DNA from: an uncultured Oscillospiraceae bacterium
GTDB taxonomy: Bacteria > Bacillota > Clostridia > Oscillospirales > Oscillospiraceae
Direction: 5' to 3'
Assembly (NCBI GenBank): GCA_910579725.1
Contig: CAJTUD010000039.1
Coordinates: 4,371 to 25,582 of the forward strand
DNA: 21,212 bases
A program made the translations under genes and the position numbers. The number at the start of each line of letters is the position of its first letter. Positions within the stretch are counted from its first letter, which is position 1. Under the pieces are notes generated by a model that was given only the letters and a program-made list of their open reading frames with translations, was not told the DNA's origin and did no database searches. Below are positions 7,549 to 14,749 of the stretch, one piece after another.

Positions 7549-7621
7549 TTCCCCTCCGACAGGATTTTCTCCCATTTGCATTGGACAAGCCGTAAAATGG
7601 AGAAAAATGTGCGGAGGGGAA
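7549..7621 (+). promoter_or_regulatory. Long stem-loop that buries the noc ribosome binding site
   Basis: Almost the whole ltaS-noc gap is self-complementary. The outer stem TTCCCCTCCG (7549-7558) pairs perfectly with CGGAGGGGAA (7612-7621). Inside it, ACA pairs with TGT, TTTT with AAAA, CTCC with GGAG and ATTT with AAAT, separated by small bulges, leaving a 17-base loop (7578-7594). That is about 25 pairs. The noc Shine-Dalgarno GGAGGGG lies in the 3' arm. There is no U-tract after the stem, so it does not look like an intrinsic terminator. It starts three bases after the ltaS stop. Confidence 0.75.
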
Positions 7622-7626
7622 TCTTT

Positions 7627-8442
7627 ATGCTCAAAAGGAAGAACACACTCTATCAATCCGGCCGCATCCACATGCTGCCCATCGAGCGTATCAGCCCCAA
7701 TCCCCGGCAGCCCCGCCGTCATTTTCCGGAGCAGCCTCTGCGGGAGCTGGCGGAGTCCATCCGGCAGCATGGGGTACTTCAGCCGCTGAGCGTGGAAAAA
7801 ACGCCGGGGGGATATATTCTGGTGGCCGGGGAGCGGCGGCTGCGGGCCGCGGGACTGGCGGGGCTGACCCATGTGCCCTGCATTCTGGTTCGGGTTACGC
7901 CTCAGGACAGTGCGCTGCTGGCTCTGGTGGAAAATCTTCAGCGCAGCGACCTGCACTATCTGGAGGAGGCGGCCGCCATCTCCCGCCTGATCTCCACCTA
8001 CGGCATGAGTCAGGAGGAGGCGGCCCGCCGGCTGGGCCGCTCCCAGCCGGCGGTGGCCAACAAACTGCGGCTGCTGCGGCTGAGCTCCGCCTGCGGCGAG
8101 CTGCTGCGGAAATATAATCTCACAGAGCGCCACGCCCGGGCGCTGCTGCGGCTGGAGGACGACGAGGCCCGGCTTGCAGCGGTGAAGCACATCGGGGAGA
8201 AACAGCTGACAGTGGCGGCCGCGGAGGAATACATAGAATCCCAGCTGCAAAAGAAGCAGCGGGAAGGGAAGGGGAAAAAGCCGCTGTACATCATCAAGGA
8301 CGTGCGGCTGTTTCTCAACAGTGTGGACCGGGGGATGGAAACCATCCGGCGGGCGGGCGTGGACGCCCGGTTTGACCGCCAGGACAGCGAGGAGGAGATC
8401 ACCATCACCATTCAGATTCCCAAGCGGCAGGTTACGGGCTGA
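7627..8442 (+). CDS. noc: Noc-type ParB/Spo0J family DNA-binding protein
   Basis: A 271-residue ParB-family protein. The N-domain CTP-binding signature GERRLRAA is at residues 68-75. A helix-turn-helix follows at about 126-150 (YGMSQEEAARRLGRSQPAVANKLRLL). After that come LTERHARALLRL and the helical dimerisation end. ANKLRLL and LTERHARAL match nucleoid occlusion protein Noc better than Spo0J. Noc binds chromosomal sites, spreads as a CTP clamp, and blocks division over the nucleoid. The ATG at 7627 has GGAGGGG seven bases upstream; upstream in-frame starts lie inside the hairpin. There is no parA beside it. It converges on mnmE, whereas in Bacillus the two genes lie in the same direction near oriC. 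I see no Noc or parS site in the window. Confidence 0.85.
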   Translation: MLKRKNTLYQSGRIHMLPIERISPNPRQPRRHFPEQPLRELAESIRQHGVLQPLSVEKTPGGYILVAGERRLRAAGLAGLTHVPCILVRVTPQDSALLALVENLQRSDLHYLEEAAAISRLISTYGMSQEEAARRLGRSQPAVANKLRLLRLSSACGELLRKYNLTERHARALLRLEDDEARLAAVKHIGEKQLTVAAAEEYIESQLQKKQREGKGKKPLYIIKDVRLFLNSVDRGMETIRRAGVDARFDRQDSEEEITITIQIPKRQVTG

Positions 8443-8476
8443 CCGGACGGCGTTCAGCGGCTGTGAATACAGGCTC

Positions 8477-9838
8477 TTATTTTCCCACGCAGAACCGCTC
8501 AAAAATCCGGGCCGTCAGGTCCTCCCGGAGCTTCTGCCCGGTGACTTCCCCCAGGGCGCTCATGGCCCGTTCGGCGTCGGAGAGGACCGCGTCAGGCGTC
8601 AGGCCGCCGGCCAATGCTTCCCGCGCCCCCCGAATGGCCTCCCGCGCCTGCCGGAGGGCTTCCGCCTGCCTTTCGTTGGTCAGAACCTCCCCAGAGGGCG
8701 GGCCGTCCCCGGCGAACAGCTCCGCCACCGCGTCCTCCAGGGCGGACAGCCCGGTTCCCTCCCTGGCGGAGACGGAGAGAACCGGAACGGAGAGCTCCAG
8801 CGCGGAGAGGTCCGCCGTCTGGGGCAGATCGCTTTTATTCCGGAGGACAATCATATGCGCTGCCAGCCGGGCCGTTTCCGCCGCCGCCATATCTTCGTCT
8901 GCCAGCGGCCGGGAGCCGTCCAGTACCAGCAGGGCCAGCTCCGCTTCCGCCGCCGCCCGCCGGGAGCGCTCCACGCCCAGCCGCTCCACCTCGTCCCCGG
9001 TGTCCCGGATGCCGGCGGTGTCCGCAAGCCTGAGCAGCACGCCGCCTACCACCGCTTTTTCCTCCACGGTGTCCCGGGTGGTTCCGGCGACGGCGGTGAC
9101 GATGGCCCGGTCATAGCCCACCAGGGCGTTGAGCAGGGAGCTTTTCCCTGCGTTGGGCCGGCCCAGAATGGCTGTGGGCACTCCCCGGCGCAGCACCTGC
9201 CCTCTTCCGGCGGTGGACAGCAGGGCATCCAGGGTCCGCTCCGCCTCCGACAGGGTGCGCAGCGTCTCCTCCCGGGACAGCTCCTCGATGTCCTCGTCCG
9301 GGTAATCCACAACGGCATAGAATTGGCTGGCGATGTTCAGCAGGCTGTCATAGACCGGTTCCACCCTCCTGCGCAGCGCGCCGCCCAGCTGTCCCACCGC
9401 GTTGCGGGCAGCCTGGGCGGTTTCCGCTTCGATCAGGTCAATTACCGCCTCCGCCTGGGTCAGGTCCATGCGGCCGTTCAAAAATGCCCGCCGGGTAAAC
9501 TCGCCCCGCCCCGCCTGCCGGGCCCCGGCGGCGAAAAGGGCGCGCAGCGCCTCCCCCAGCACCACCGGAGAGCCGTGACAGTGAAATTCCGCGCAGTCCT
9601 CGCCGGTGTAGCTGCCCGGTCCCGGAAACCGGACGGCCAGACAGGAGTCGATGGCCTTCCCCTCCCGGTCCGACAGCCGCCCCAGGACCATCTCCCGGGG
9701 GCGGACAGCCGAGAACAGCCCGCCTCCGGCGGGCTGAAATATTTTATCGCAGATGGAGAAGCACCCTTCTCCCGACACCCGCACGATGCCGATGGCGGAG
9801 AGAACAGGGGCGGTGGAAATGGCGGCAATGACGTCCAT
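8477..9838 (-). CDS. mnmE: tRNA uridine-5-carboxymethylaminomethyl GTPase MnmE
   Basis: A 453-residue, full-length MnmE. With MnmG it makes the carboxymethylaminomethyl modification of wobble U34 in tRNAs, using a folate one-carbon unit. The N-terminal folate-binding domain covers residues 1-120 and the helical domain surrounds the inserted G domain. Visible motifs are G1 GRPNAGKS (226-233), the switch I loop GTTRDT (252-257), G3 DTAG (273-276) and G4 NKSD (334-337). The C-terminal FCVGK carries the conserved Cys450. It is the last gene of the minus-strand series, five bases after the GNAT gene, with GGAG nine bases upstream of its ATG. mnmG, rsmG, jag and yidC are not adjacent. Only 34 bases separate its stop from that of noc, and no good terminator is visible there. 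Confidence 0.97.
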   Translation of the reverse strand: MDVIAAISTAPVLSAIGIVRVSGEGCFSICDKIFQPAGGGLFSAVRPREMVLGRLSDREGKAIDSCLAVRFPGPGSYTGEDCAEFHCHGSPVVLGEALRALFAAGARQAGRGEFTRRAFLNGRMDLTQAEAVIDLIEAETAQAARNAVGQLGGALRRRVEPVYDSLLNIASQFYAVVDYPDEDIEELSREETLRTLSEAERTLDALLSTAGRGQVLRRGVPTAILGRPNAGKSSLLNALVGYDRAIVTAVAGTTRDTVEEKAVVGGVLLRLADTAGIRDTGDEVERLGVERSRRAAAEAELALLVLDGSRPLADEDMAAAETARLAAHMIVLRNKSDLPQTADLSALELSVPVLSVSAREGTGLSALEDAVAELFAGDGPPSGEVLTNERQAEALRQAREAIRGAREALAGGLTPDAVLSDAERAMSALGEVTGQKLREDLTARIFERFCVGK

Positions 9839-9843
9839 CGGAG

Positions 9844-10344
9844 TTACTCCTTTTCAAGAGAGAGAATATAACTGCGTCCCTTTTCCGTTCTGGCCTCCTC
9901 CCGGAACCCCAGGGAGGTGAACAGCCGCCGGGACCCGGCGTTGAAATCATAGATGTCGCTGACCCGGACCCGGTTCCAGCCCAAGGTTCTGGCCCGGCCG
10001 GTCAGAGCGGAAACCGCCGCCCTGCCCACGCCCTTTCCCCGGAAGCTCCGCTCCCCGATGACGATGGCGAAATCATCCGCGGAGAGGCAGACGTCCCCGA
10101 CGGGGATCCAGCGGCCGTTTTCCAGGGCCTCGATGAAGTAGAGCTCCCCGTGGGCGTCCTGGTAGGAGTACATTTTGTTCAGCAGCTCCGGCGTGTAGGG
10201 TTCGCGATCTCCGTCCACCAGCCAGACGGTTTCCGGGTCCAGGTACCAGAAGAGGGCAAAATCGTGATTCCCGTCATATTTTCTCAGCCGGAGCGTCTCC
10301 GAAACCGGCAGCATCTCCGGCTGGGTAATCCCTTCTATGGGCAT
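9844..10344 (-). CDS. GNAT family N-acetyltransferase
   Basis: A 166-residue protein of the Gcn5-related acetyltransferase superfamily. The acetyl-CoA pyrophosphate loop is IGERSFRGKGVG (about 97-107, with Arg102-Gly-Lys-Gly-Val-Gly). It is followed by the typical helix AAVSALTGRARTLGW and the C-terminal NAGSRRLFTSLGFREEAR. The substrate is not predictable; the overall form resembles RimJ/RimL-like or small-molecule acetyltransferases. AAAGGAG lies seven bases before the ATG, inside the end of the upstream remnant gene. It is five bases from mnmE, so the two are probably co-transcribed. Confidence 0.85.
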   Translation of the reverse strand: MPIEGITQPEMLPVSETLRLRKYDGNHDFALFWYLDPETVWLVDGDREPYTPELLNKMYSYQDAHGELYFIEALENGRWIPVGDVCLSADDFAIVIGERSFRGKGVGRAAVSALTGRARTLGWNRVRVSDIYDFNAGSRRLFTSLGFREEARTEKGRSYILSLEKE

Positions 10345-10359
10345 GGAATTTCTCCTTTG

Positions 10360-10532
10360 CTATTCATAGGACTCCCGGATCAAGGGCCTGAGGGCTTCAG
10401 CCGTGGCCGGCAGACACCACGCTTCCGGGCTCGGCCGGGGTTGCAGAAAACGCCCCGCTCGCCCCAGCTTTCCACCAGGACGGCGTCCGGCAGGGTCTCC
10501 AGGCAGTATTGCAGAATCTTCTCAGGCGTCAT
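10360..10532 (-). pseudogene. Internal-deletion remnant of a small conserved protein (DUF6194-like?)
   Basis: An ATG at 10532 overlaps the stop of the CPBP gene (ATGA). It opens a frame reading MTPEKILQYCLETLPDAVLV, then ESWGERGVFCNPG, which looks like the N-terminus of a family I recall as DUF6194. After about 36 codons the frame becomes basic nonsense and stops at 10380. From there the +2 frame reads CLPATAEALRPLIRESYE and stops at 10360, which resembles the C-terminus of the same family (…LKPLI.E.YE). The simplest reading is an internal deletion of roughly 80-100 codons that also changed the frame. The family name is from memory and uncertain; the two-frame structure is read directly. A genuine 50-residue protein is possible but less likely. 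Confidence 0.5.
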
Positions 10533-11194
10533 CGGGCCGCTCCTTTTGCCAGCAGCACAATACAGGAGACCGTATTGTATCCGCAGTGGGCCAGAATGCA
10601 GCAGAGCAGGGAGCCGGTGCGCAGATACAGCATCCCCAGCGCCAGTGCGCACACCAGGGCAGAGAGCGTCTGCACCATATTGAAGTGCAGCAGGGCAAAC
10701 ACCAGCGAGGAGATCAGCAGCGCCCCCGCGGCCCCGTATCCCTCCCGCAGTCCCCCCAGCAGAAACCCCCTTGTCAGCGTCTCCTCCACAATGGGGGCGA
10801 GGATGCAGGCCTTTACCAGCCCGGGAACGGGAAACCGCAGCAGAGAGCTCACCGCCTCCTGGTACTGCCGCTCGCTGTCAGGAAACGCCCTGGCCAGCAG
10901 GGGGTCCAGCCCCATATCCAGCGCCAGGTAAAACCCTGCTGCGCAGGCCAGCGCCAGCAGCAGCCCCCAGCCGGTCACATTCTCCAGCCAGCGGGGCCGG
11001 AAGCCCGTTCGCTTTTGCAGCAGCAGAAGGAACCCCGCCGCGCACAGCGCGGCGGAGGCCAGATCCAGCCATCCGGAAGCGCCCGGCGCAAACTTTCGCC
11101 ACAGCGCCACGTCAAGAAAAGTATACAGCAGCATGATTCCGAAATATCCCGCCGTCCACAGCAGCGCTGCGCCTATCGTTACATGATCTTTCAC
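10529..11194 (-). CDS. CPBP family intramembrane metalloprotease
   Basis: A 221-residue membrane protein with about seven hydrophobic segments. The CAAX-protease/bacteriocin-processing motifs are in order: EETLTRG (Glu137, Glu138, Arg142), FALLHFN (His170, Asn172) and HCGYN (His203, Asn207). Members cleave within the membrane, and some process or give immunity to bacteriocins; no bacteriocin gene is seen here. The start is a GTG at 11194 with AGGAGG six bases upstream. It begins 83 bases after pyrI. That gap contains a CCGCCGC/GCGGCGG inverted repeat but no clear terminator, so it may be read through from the pyr operon. Its stop overlaps the start of the following remnant gene. Confidence 0.87.
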   Translation of the reverse strand: MKDHVTIGAALLWTAGYFGIMLLYTFLDVALWRKFAPGASGWLDLASAALCAAGFLLLLQKRTGFRPRWLENVTGWGLLLALACAAGFYLALDMGLDPLLARAFPDSERQYQEAVSSLLRFPVPGLVKACILAPIVEETLTRGFLLGGLREGYGAAGALLISSLVFALLHFNMVQTLSALVCALALGMLYLRTGSLLCCILAHCGYNTVSCIVLLAKGAAR

Positions 11195-11277
11195 GCTCCG
11201 CCTCCTTCCGCCCCCGCTTCACCCGCCGCACGTCAGCGCAGACGGCCTCGGGAGCTTCTCCTCTTACAGGGCGGCGG

Positions 11278-11697
11278 TCACTTCCCAGCCTGCGTCTCGC
11301 AGTACAGACACCGGTAAACCCGCTTGCTTCTGTCGGTGAGCTTGAACACCTGGGGCAGCTCCTGCTCAATGGAGGTGATGCACCGGGGATTCTTGCAGCG
11401 GATCACGTTGGTGATGGTCTCCGGCAGCTTCAGCTGCCGTTTCTCCACCCGCTCGCCGTCGCGGATGATATTGACCGTGATATTGGGGTCCACATAGCCG
11501 ATGATATCCCAATCCAGGTCCAGATTGCTGTCAATTTTAATGATATCCTTCTTCCCCAGCTTGCCGCTGGCCACGTTTTTGAGAATGGCCACCGAACAGT
11601 CCAGCCTGCCCAGGCCCAGGATGTTGTACAGCTCCATGGCCTTCCCGGCGGCGATATGGTCGATGACGATGCCGTTTTTGATGGAATCAATGGTCAT
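11278..11697 (-). CDS. pyrI: Aspartate carbamoyltransferase regulatory subunit
   Basis: A 139-residue PyrI, the allosteric subunit that binds CTP/ATP and joins PyrB trimers into the large holoenzyme. The N-terminal nucleotide-binding domain begins MTIDSIKNGIVIDHI. The C-terminal zinc domain has Cys101, Cys106, Cys130 and Cys133, with the same spacing as Cys109/114/138/141 of E. coli PyrI. Feedback inhibition of the pathway is therefore likely at the protein level. It lies 13 bases after pyrB and is the last pyrimidine gene of the operon. Confidence 0.97.
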   Translation of the reverse strand: MTIDSIKNGIVIDHIAAGKAMELYNILGLGRLDCSVAILKNVASGKLGKKDIIKIDSNLDLDWDIIGYVDPNITVNIIRDGERVEKRQLKLPETITNVIRCKNPRCITSIEQELPQVFKLTDRSKRVYRCLYCETQAGK

Positions 11698-11710
11698 ATG
11701 CTTCTCCTCC

Positions 11711-12634
11711 TTACGCGATGCCCAGCAGCTTCATAATCAGAGCCATGCGGATATACCGCCCGTACTTTACCTGACGGAAATACGCCGCTCTGGGGTCCCT
11801 GTCCACCGCTACGCTGATTTCATTGACACGGGGCAGAGGGTGGAGAATGGACAGATCCTCCTTGGCTCCCAGGAGCTTGTCCGGCGTAAGGATATAGCTG
11901 TCCTTCAGGCGCAGGTAGTCCTCCTCGTTGAAGAACCTCTCCCGCTGGACCCTGGTCATATAGAGGATGTCCAGCTCCGGCATGACTGCCTCCAGGTCGG
12001 TGGTCTGCTCGTAGGGGATGCCCTTTTTCTGGAGGACCTCCCTTTTCACGTAGCTGGGCAGCTTCAGCTCCTCCGGGGAAACCAGTACGATTCTGGTTCC
12101 CGCGTACCGGCTCATGGCGGAGATGAGAGAGTGGACCGTCCGCCCGAATTTCAGATCGCCGCAGAAGCCCACCGTCAGGTTCTCAAACCGGCCCTTCTCG
12201 TGGTGGATGGTCAGCAGGTCGGTGAGCGTCTGGGTGGGGTGGTTGTGCCCCCCGTCTCCTGCGTTGATGACCGGCACCAGGGAGTGCTGGCTGGCCACCA
12301 GGGGCGCGCCCTCCTTGGGATGCCTCATGGCGATGATGTCCGAGTAGCAGGACACGGTCCTTACCGTGTCCGCCACGCTCTCCCCCTTGGCGGCGGAGGA
12401 GCTGGAGGCCTCGGAGAATCCCAGCACCTGTCCCCCCAGGCTCAGCATGGCGGACTCAAAGCTCAGCCGGGTCCTTGTGGACGGCTCAAAAAACAGGGTG
12501 GCCAGGATTTTCCCGCCGCACTTGTGGGCGTAGGCGGCGGGATTTGCCAGCATGTCCGTGGCGGTGGACACCAGATCTGCGATTTCCTCCACCGACAGAT
12601 CCAGGATGTCAATCAGGCTTCTTACTTCTTCCAT
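11711..12634 (-). CDS. pyrB: Aspartate carbamoyltransferase catalytic subunit
   Basis: A 307-residue catalytic subunit joining carbamoyl phosphate and aspartate. Carbamoyl phosphate binding is shown by FEPSTRTR (STRTR at 52-56), the mobile-loop SSSSAAKGES, and HPTQTLTD. HPLPR near the C-terminus is the other active-site block. The ATG at 12634 is chosen because AGGGAG lies eight bases upstream. The longer frame would add 18 residues encoded inside the end of pyrE. The gene begins one base after the pyrE stop, which suggests translational coupling. Confidence 0.97.
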   Translation of the reverse strand: MEEVRSLIDILDLSVEEIADLVSTATDMLANPAAYAHKCGGKILATLFFEPSTRTRLSFESAMLSLGGQVLGFSEASSSSAAKGESVADTVRTVSCYSDIIAMRHPKEGAPLVASQHSLVPVINAGDGGHNHPTQTLTDLLTIHHEKGRFENLTVGFCGDLKFGRTVHSLISAMSRYAGTRIVLVSPEELKLPSYVKREVLQKKGIPYEQTTDLEAVMPELDILYMTRVQRERFFNEEDYLRLKDSYILTPDKLLGAKEDLSILHPLPRVNEISVAVDRDPRAAYFRQVKYGRYIRMALIMKLLGIA

Positions 12635-12635
12635 A

Positions 12636-13283
12636 TCACTTGCTCCCTCCAATCCAGCTCTCATCCGACGGGTTGTCCCGGAAGGCAATCAGCCGGGAAA
12701 TATCCTCGCTTTTGATATAATTCTCCTCTGCCGCCACTTGGGCGATCACGTCAAAGCTGGTCAGGCTCACGTTTTTCACTCCGGCCGCCGCCAGACGGTC
12801 CAAGCCCTTCTGCATGCCGTAGGTGAAGATGCTGGCGATGCCCAGCACCTCCGCTCCGGCCTCCCGGAGGACGTTCACCACCTCCACGGCGCTGCCGCCG
12901 GTGGAGATCAGATCCTCCACCACCACCACCTTCTGGCCCTTCTCCAGCCGGCCCTCAATCTGGTTCTGACGCCCGTGGTCCTTGCTGCCGGAGCGGACGT
13001 AGCCCATGGGCAGACCCATGATGTGGCCGGTGATGGCGGCGTGGGCGATGCCGGCGGTGGAGGTGCCCATCAGGACCTCCGCCTCCGGATACTCCCGGCG
13101 GATGGTTTCCGCCAGAGCGTTCTCCACGTCGGTTCTCACCTCCGGGGCGGTGAGGGTCAGGCGGTTGTCACAGTAGACCGGGCTTTTGATGCCGCTGGCC
13201 CAGGTGAAGGGCTCTTCCGGGCGGAAAAATACCGCTTTGATTTTTAACAGATCCTTGGCAATCAGATGAGAAATATTTTCCAT
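12636..13283 (-). CDS. pyrE: Orotate phosphoribosyltransferase
   Basis: A 215-residue PyrE that makes orotidine 5'-monophosphate from orotate and PRPP. The PRPP loop is VVVVEDLISTGGS (119-131) and the catalytic loop carries RSGSKDHGRQNQIEG (97-111). AGGAG sits five bases before the ATG. Unlike the other pyr junctions, it is separated from the gene before it by 116 bases rich in inverted repeats. Confidence 0.97.
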   Translation of the reverse strand: MENISHLIAKDLLKIKAVFFRPEEPFTWASGIKSPVYCDNRLTLTAPEVRTDVENALAETIRREYPEAEVLMGTSTAGIAHAAITGHIMGLPMGYVRSGSKDHGRQNQIEGRLEKGQKVVVVEDLISTGGSAVEVVNVLREAGAEVLGIASIFTYGMQKGLDRLAAAGVKNVSLTSFDVIAQVAAEENYIKSEDISRLIAFRDNPSDESWIGGSK

Positions 13284-13303
13284 AATCGCTCCTTTTTTCT
13301 TTG

Positions 13304-13375
13304 CGGCCCCTTAGGGGCCGTATCTTGCTGCTGTTCGTTGCCCCGGGACCTGCCCGGTCCGGCCGAAGGGCAGGT
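13304..13375 (-). promoter_or_regulatory. Two GC-rich hairpins between the HAD gene and pyrE
   Basis: CGGCCCC-TAA-GGGGCCG (13304-13320) is a perfect seven-bp stem ending 13 bases before the pyrE ribosome site. Upstream of it ACCTGCCC and GGGCAGGT (13348-13375) form an eight-bp stem with a GC-rich loop. Neither is followed by a U-tract on the minus strand. They may adjust mRNA stability or pyrE/pyrB expression relative to pyrC-pyrF; no known riboswitch or PyrR site is recognised. Confidence 0.45.
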
Positions 13376-13399
13376 ATCCGGGCGCGGGGGCCGGGCCGG

Positions 13400-14041
13400 T
13401 CAAAGCAGGTGTTTTTTCAGCGCCGCAATGTCCTCCGCGATGAATGCCGCCCCCGCCGCTTCCAATTCCTCTCTCCCTCCATAGCCATACAGCACCCCGA
13501 TACAGGGCAGGCCCGCCTCCCGGGCGCCGGCCACGTCGTGCCGCCGGTCGCCTACCATGACCGCGGAGGAGTCGCCGCCGTCCATATGGCGGAGGGCCTG
13601 ACGGATGATGATGACTTTCCGCGCCCCCTCCTCGCTGCCGGCAGGTGCGCCGCAGATGTGGTCAAAGTACTCCGCCAGGCCAAAATGCTTCAGAATCCGC
13701 ACCGCCTGAACCTCCGGCTTGGAGGTGGCCACCATCAGCCTTCGCCCCGCCGCCTTCAGCGCCGCCAGCAGCTCCCCGGCGCCGGGGTAGGGCGCGTTTT
13801 CGCACCAGCCCTTTTCGTTGAAATACTCCCGGAAGATTGTGACGGCCTCCGCCGTCTGTTCCGGGGTGAATCCATAAAATTCCGGCAGGGATTCGCTCAG
13901 AGGCGGGCCGATGAATTTCAGCAGGTTTTTCGGTTCCTCGCGGATCCCGAAATGGGCCAGCGCGTGGGCCACGGAATTGGTGATGCCCGGCGCGGAGTCC
14001 GTCAGCGTCCCGTCCAGATCAAATAAAATCGTGTTCCACAT
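13400..14041 (-). CDS. HAD-IA phosphatase inside the pyr operon
   Basis: A 213-residue HAD hydrolase of the phosphoglycolate phosphatase/5'-nucleotidase-like group. Motif I is DLDGT (Asp8, Asp10), motif II VATSKP (about 104-109), and motif IV VMVGDRRHDV. The alpha-helical C1 cap lies at about residues 16-85. The ATG is four bases from the pyrF stop with no clear ribosome site of its own, so translation is probably coupled to pyrF. Its place between pyrF and pyrE suggests a role in pyrimidine nucleotide balance, for example dephosphorylating UMP or a by-product. UMP phosphatase UmpH/NagD, another HAD enzyme, does this in E. coli overflow metabolism. The substrate is not known from sequence. 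Confidence 0.88.
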   Translation of the reverse strand: MWNTILFDLDGTLTDSAPGITNSVAHALAHFGIREEPKNLLKFIGPPLSESLPEFYGFTPEQTAEAVTIFREYFNEKGWCENAPYPGAGELLAALKAAGRRLMVATSKPEVQAVRILKHFGLAEYFDHICGAPAGSEEGARKVIIIRQALRHMDGGDSSAVMVGDRRHDVAGAREAGLPCIGVLYGYGGREELEAAGAAFIAEDIAALKKHLL

Positions 14042-14044
14042 AGC

Positions 14045-14749
14045 TCAGCCCACAAAGTCCGCCAGACACTGCCGGTAGGCTCCCGCCGGGTCCTCCGCCT
14101 GGGTGATGGGGCGGCCCACCACGATATAGTCGCTGCCCAGCTCTCTGGCTCTGGCCGGAGTGGTGACTCTCACCTGATCTCCCACCTCGCCTCCGGCGAA
14201 TCTCACGCCGGGGGTGACGGTCAGGAATCCCCCGCCGCAGCTCTCGTGGACCTTCCCCGCCTCCAGGGGGGAGCACACCACTCCCGCCAGCCCGGCCTCC
14301 GCCGCGCATTTGGCGTAGTGCATCACCACCCGGTCCAGAGGCTCGCGAATGAGCAGGTCCTCCTCCATCCGTTCCTGGCTGGTGGAGGTCAGCTGTGTTA
14401 CGGCGATGAGCAGGGGCCGGGTTCCGTCGGGTCTTGTCAGGCCCTCCAGGGCGGCCTCCATCATGGCCCGCGTTCCGGCGGCGTGGAGGTTGGTCATGTC
14501 CACGTCCAGTCCGGACAGCACCGCCATGGCTTTTTTCACCGTGTTGGGGATGTCATGGAGCTTCAGATCGAGAAAAATCTTGTGCCCCCGGGCTTTGATT
14601 TCCCGGACAATGGCGGGCCCTTCCGCGTAGTAGAGCTCCATACCGATTTTCACAAAGGGTTTCCGCTCCTCCCCCGCGAAGCGGTCCAGAAAGGCCAGGG
14701 TTCTCTCCCGGCTGTCGAAGTCCAACGCGACAATAACATCTTTACCCAT
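14045..14749 (-). CDS. pyrF: Orotidine 5'-phosphate decarboxylase
   Basis: A 234-residue OMP decarboxylase making UMP. The catalytic Asp-Lys-Asp array is in FLDLKLHDIPNT (Asp61, Lys63, Asp66). The N-terminal VALDF and the phosphate-binding end DYIVVGRPI are standard. The first codons overlap the end of pyrD by eight bases, which indicates coupled translation. Confidence 0.97.
   Translation of the reverse strand: MGKDVIVALDFDSRERTLAFLDRFAGEERKPFVKIGMELYYAEGPAIVREIKARGHKIFLDLKLHDIPNTVKKAMAVLSGLDVDMTNLHAAGTRAMMEAALEGLTRPDGTRPLLIAVTQLTSTSQERMEEDLLIREPLDRVVMHYAKCAAEAGLAGVVCSPLEAGKVHESCGGGFLTVTPGVRFAGGEVGDQVRVTTPARARELGSDYIVVGRPITQAEDPAGAYRQCLADFVG

Noticed and set aside
8443..8476. Convergent terminator between noc and mnmE
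   Set aside because: Only a four-bp CTGT/ACAG stem without a usable T-run could be found.
6904..8502. Long minus-strand frame covering the end of ltaS and noc
   Set aside because: It spans two real genes and the structured gap and has a His/Gln/Arg-rich composition typical of antisense frames.
8321..9871. Long plus-strand frame opposite mnmE
   Set aside because: Antisense to a complete MnmE with all G-domain motifs.
10529..11194. Bacteriocin processing or immunity cluster around the CPBP protease
   Set aside because: No precursor peptide, ABC exporter or modification enzyme lies nearby; neighbours are housekeeping genes.
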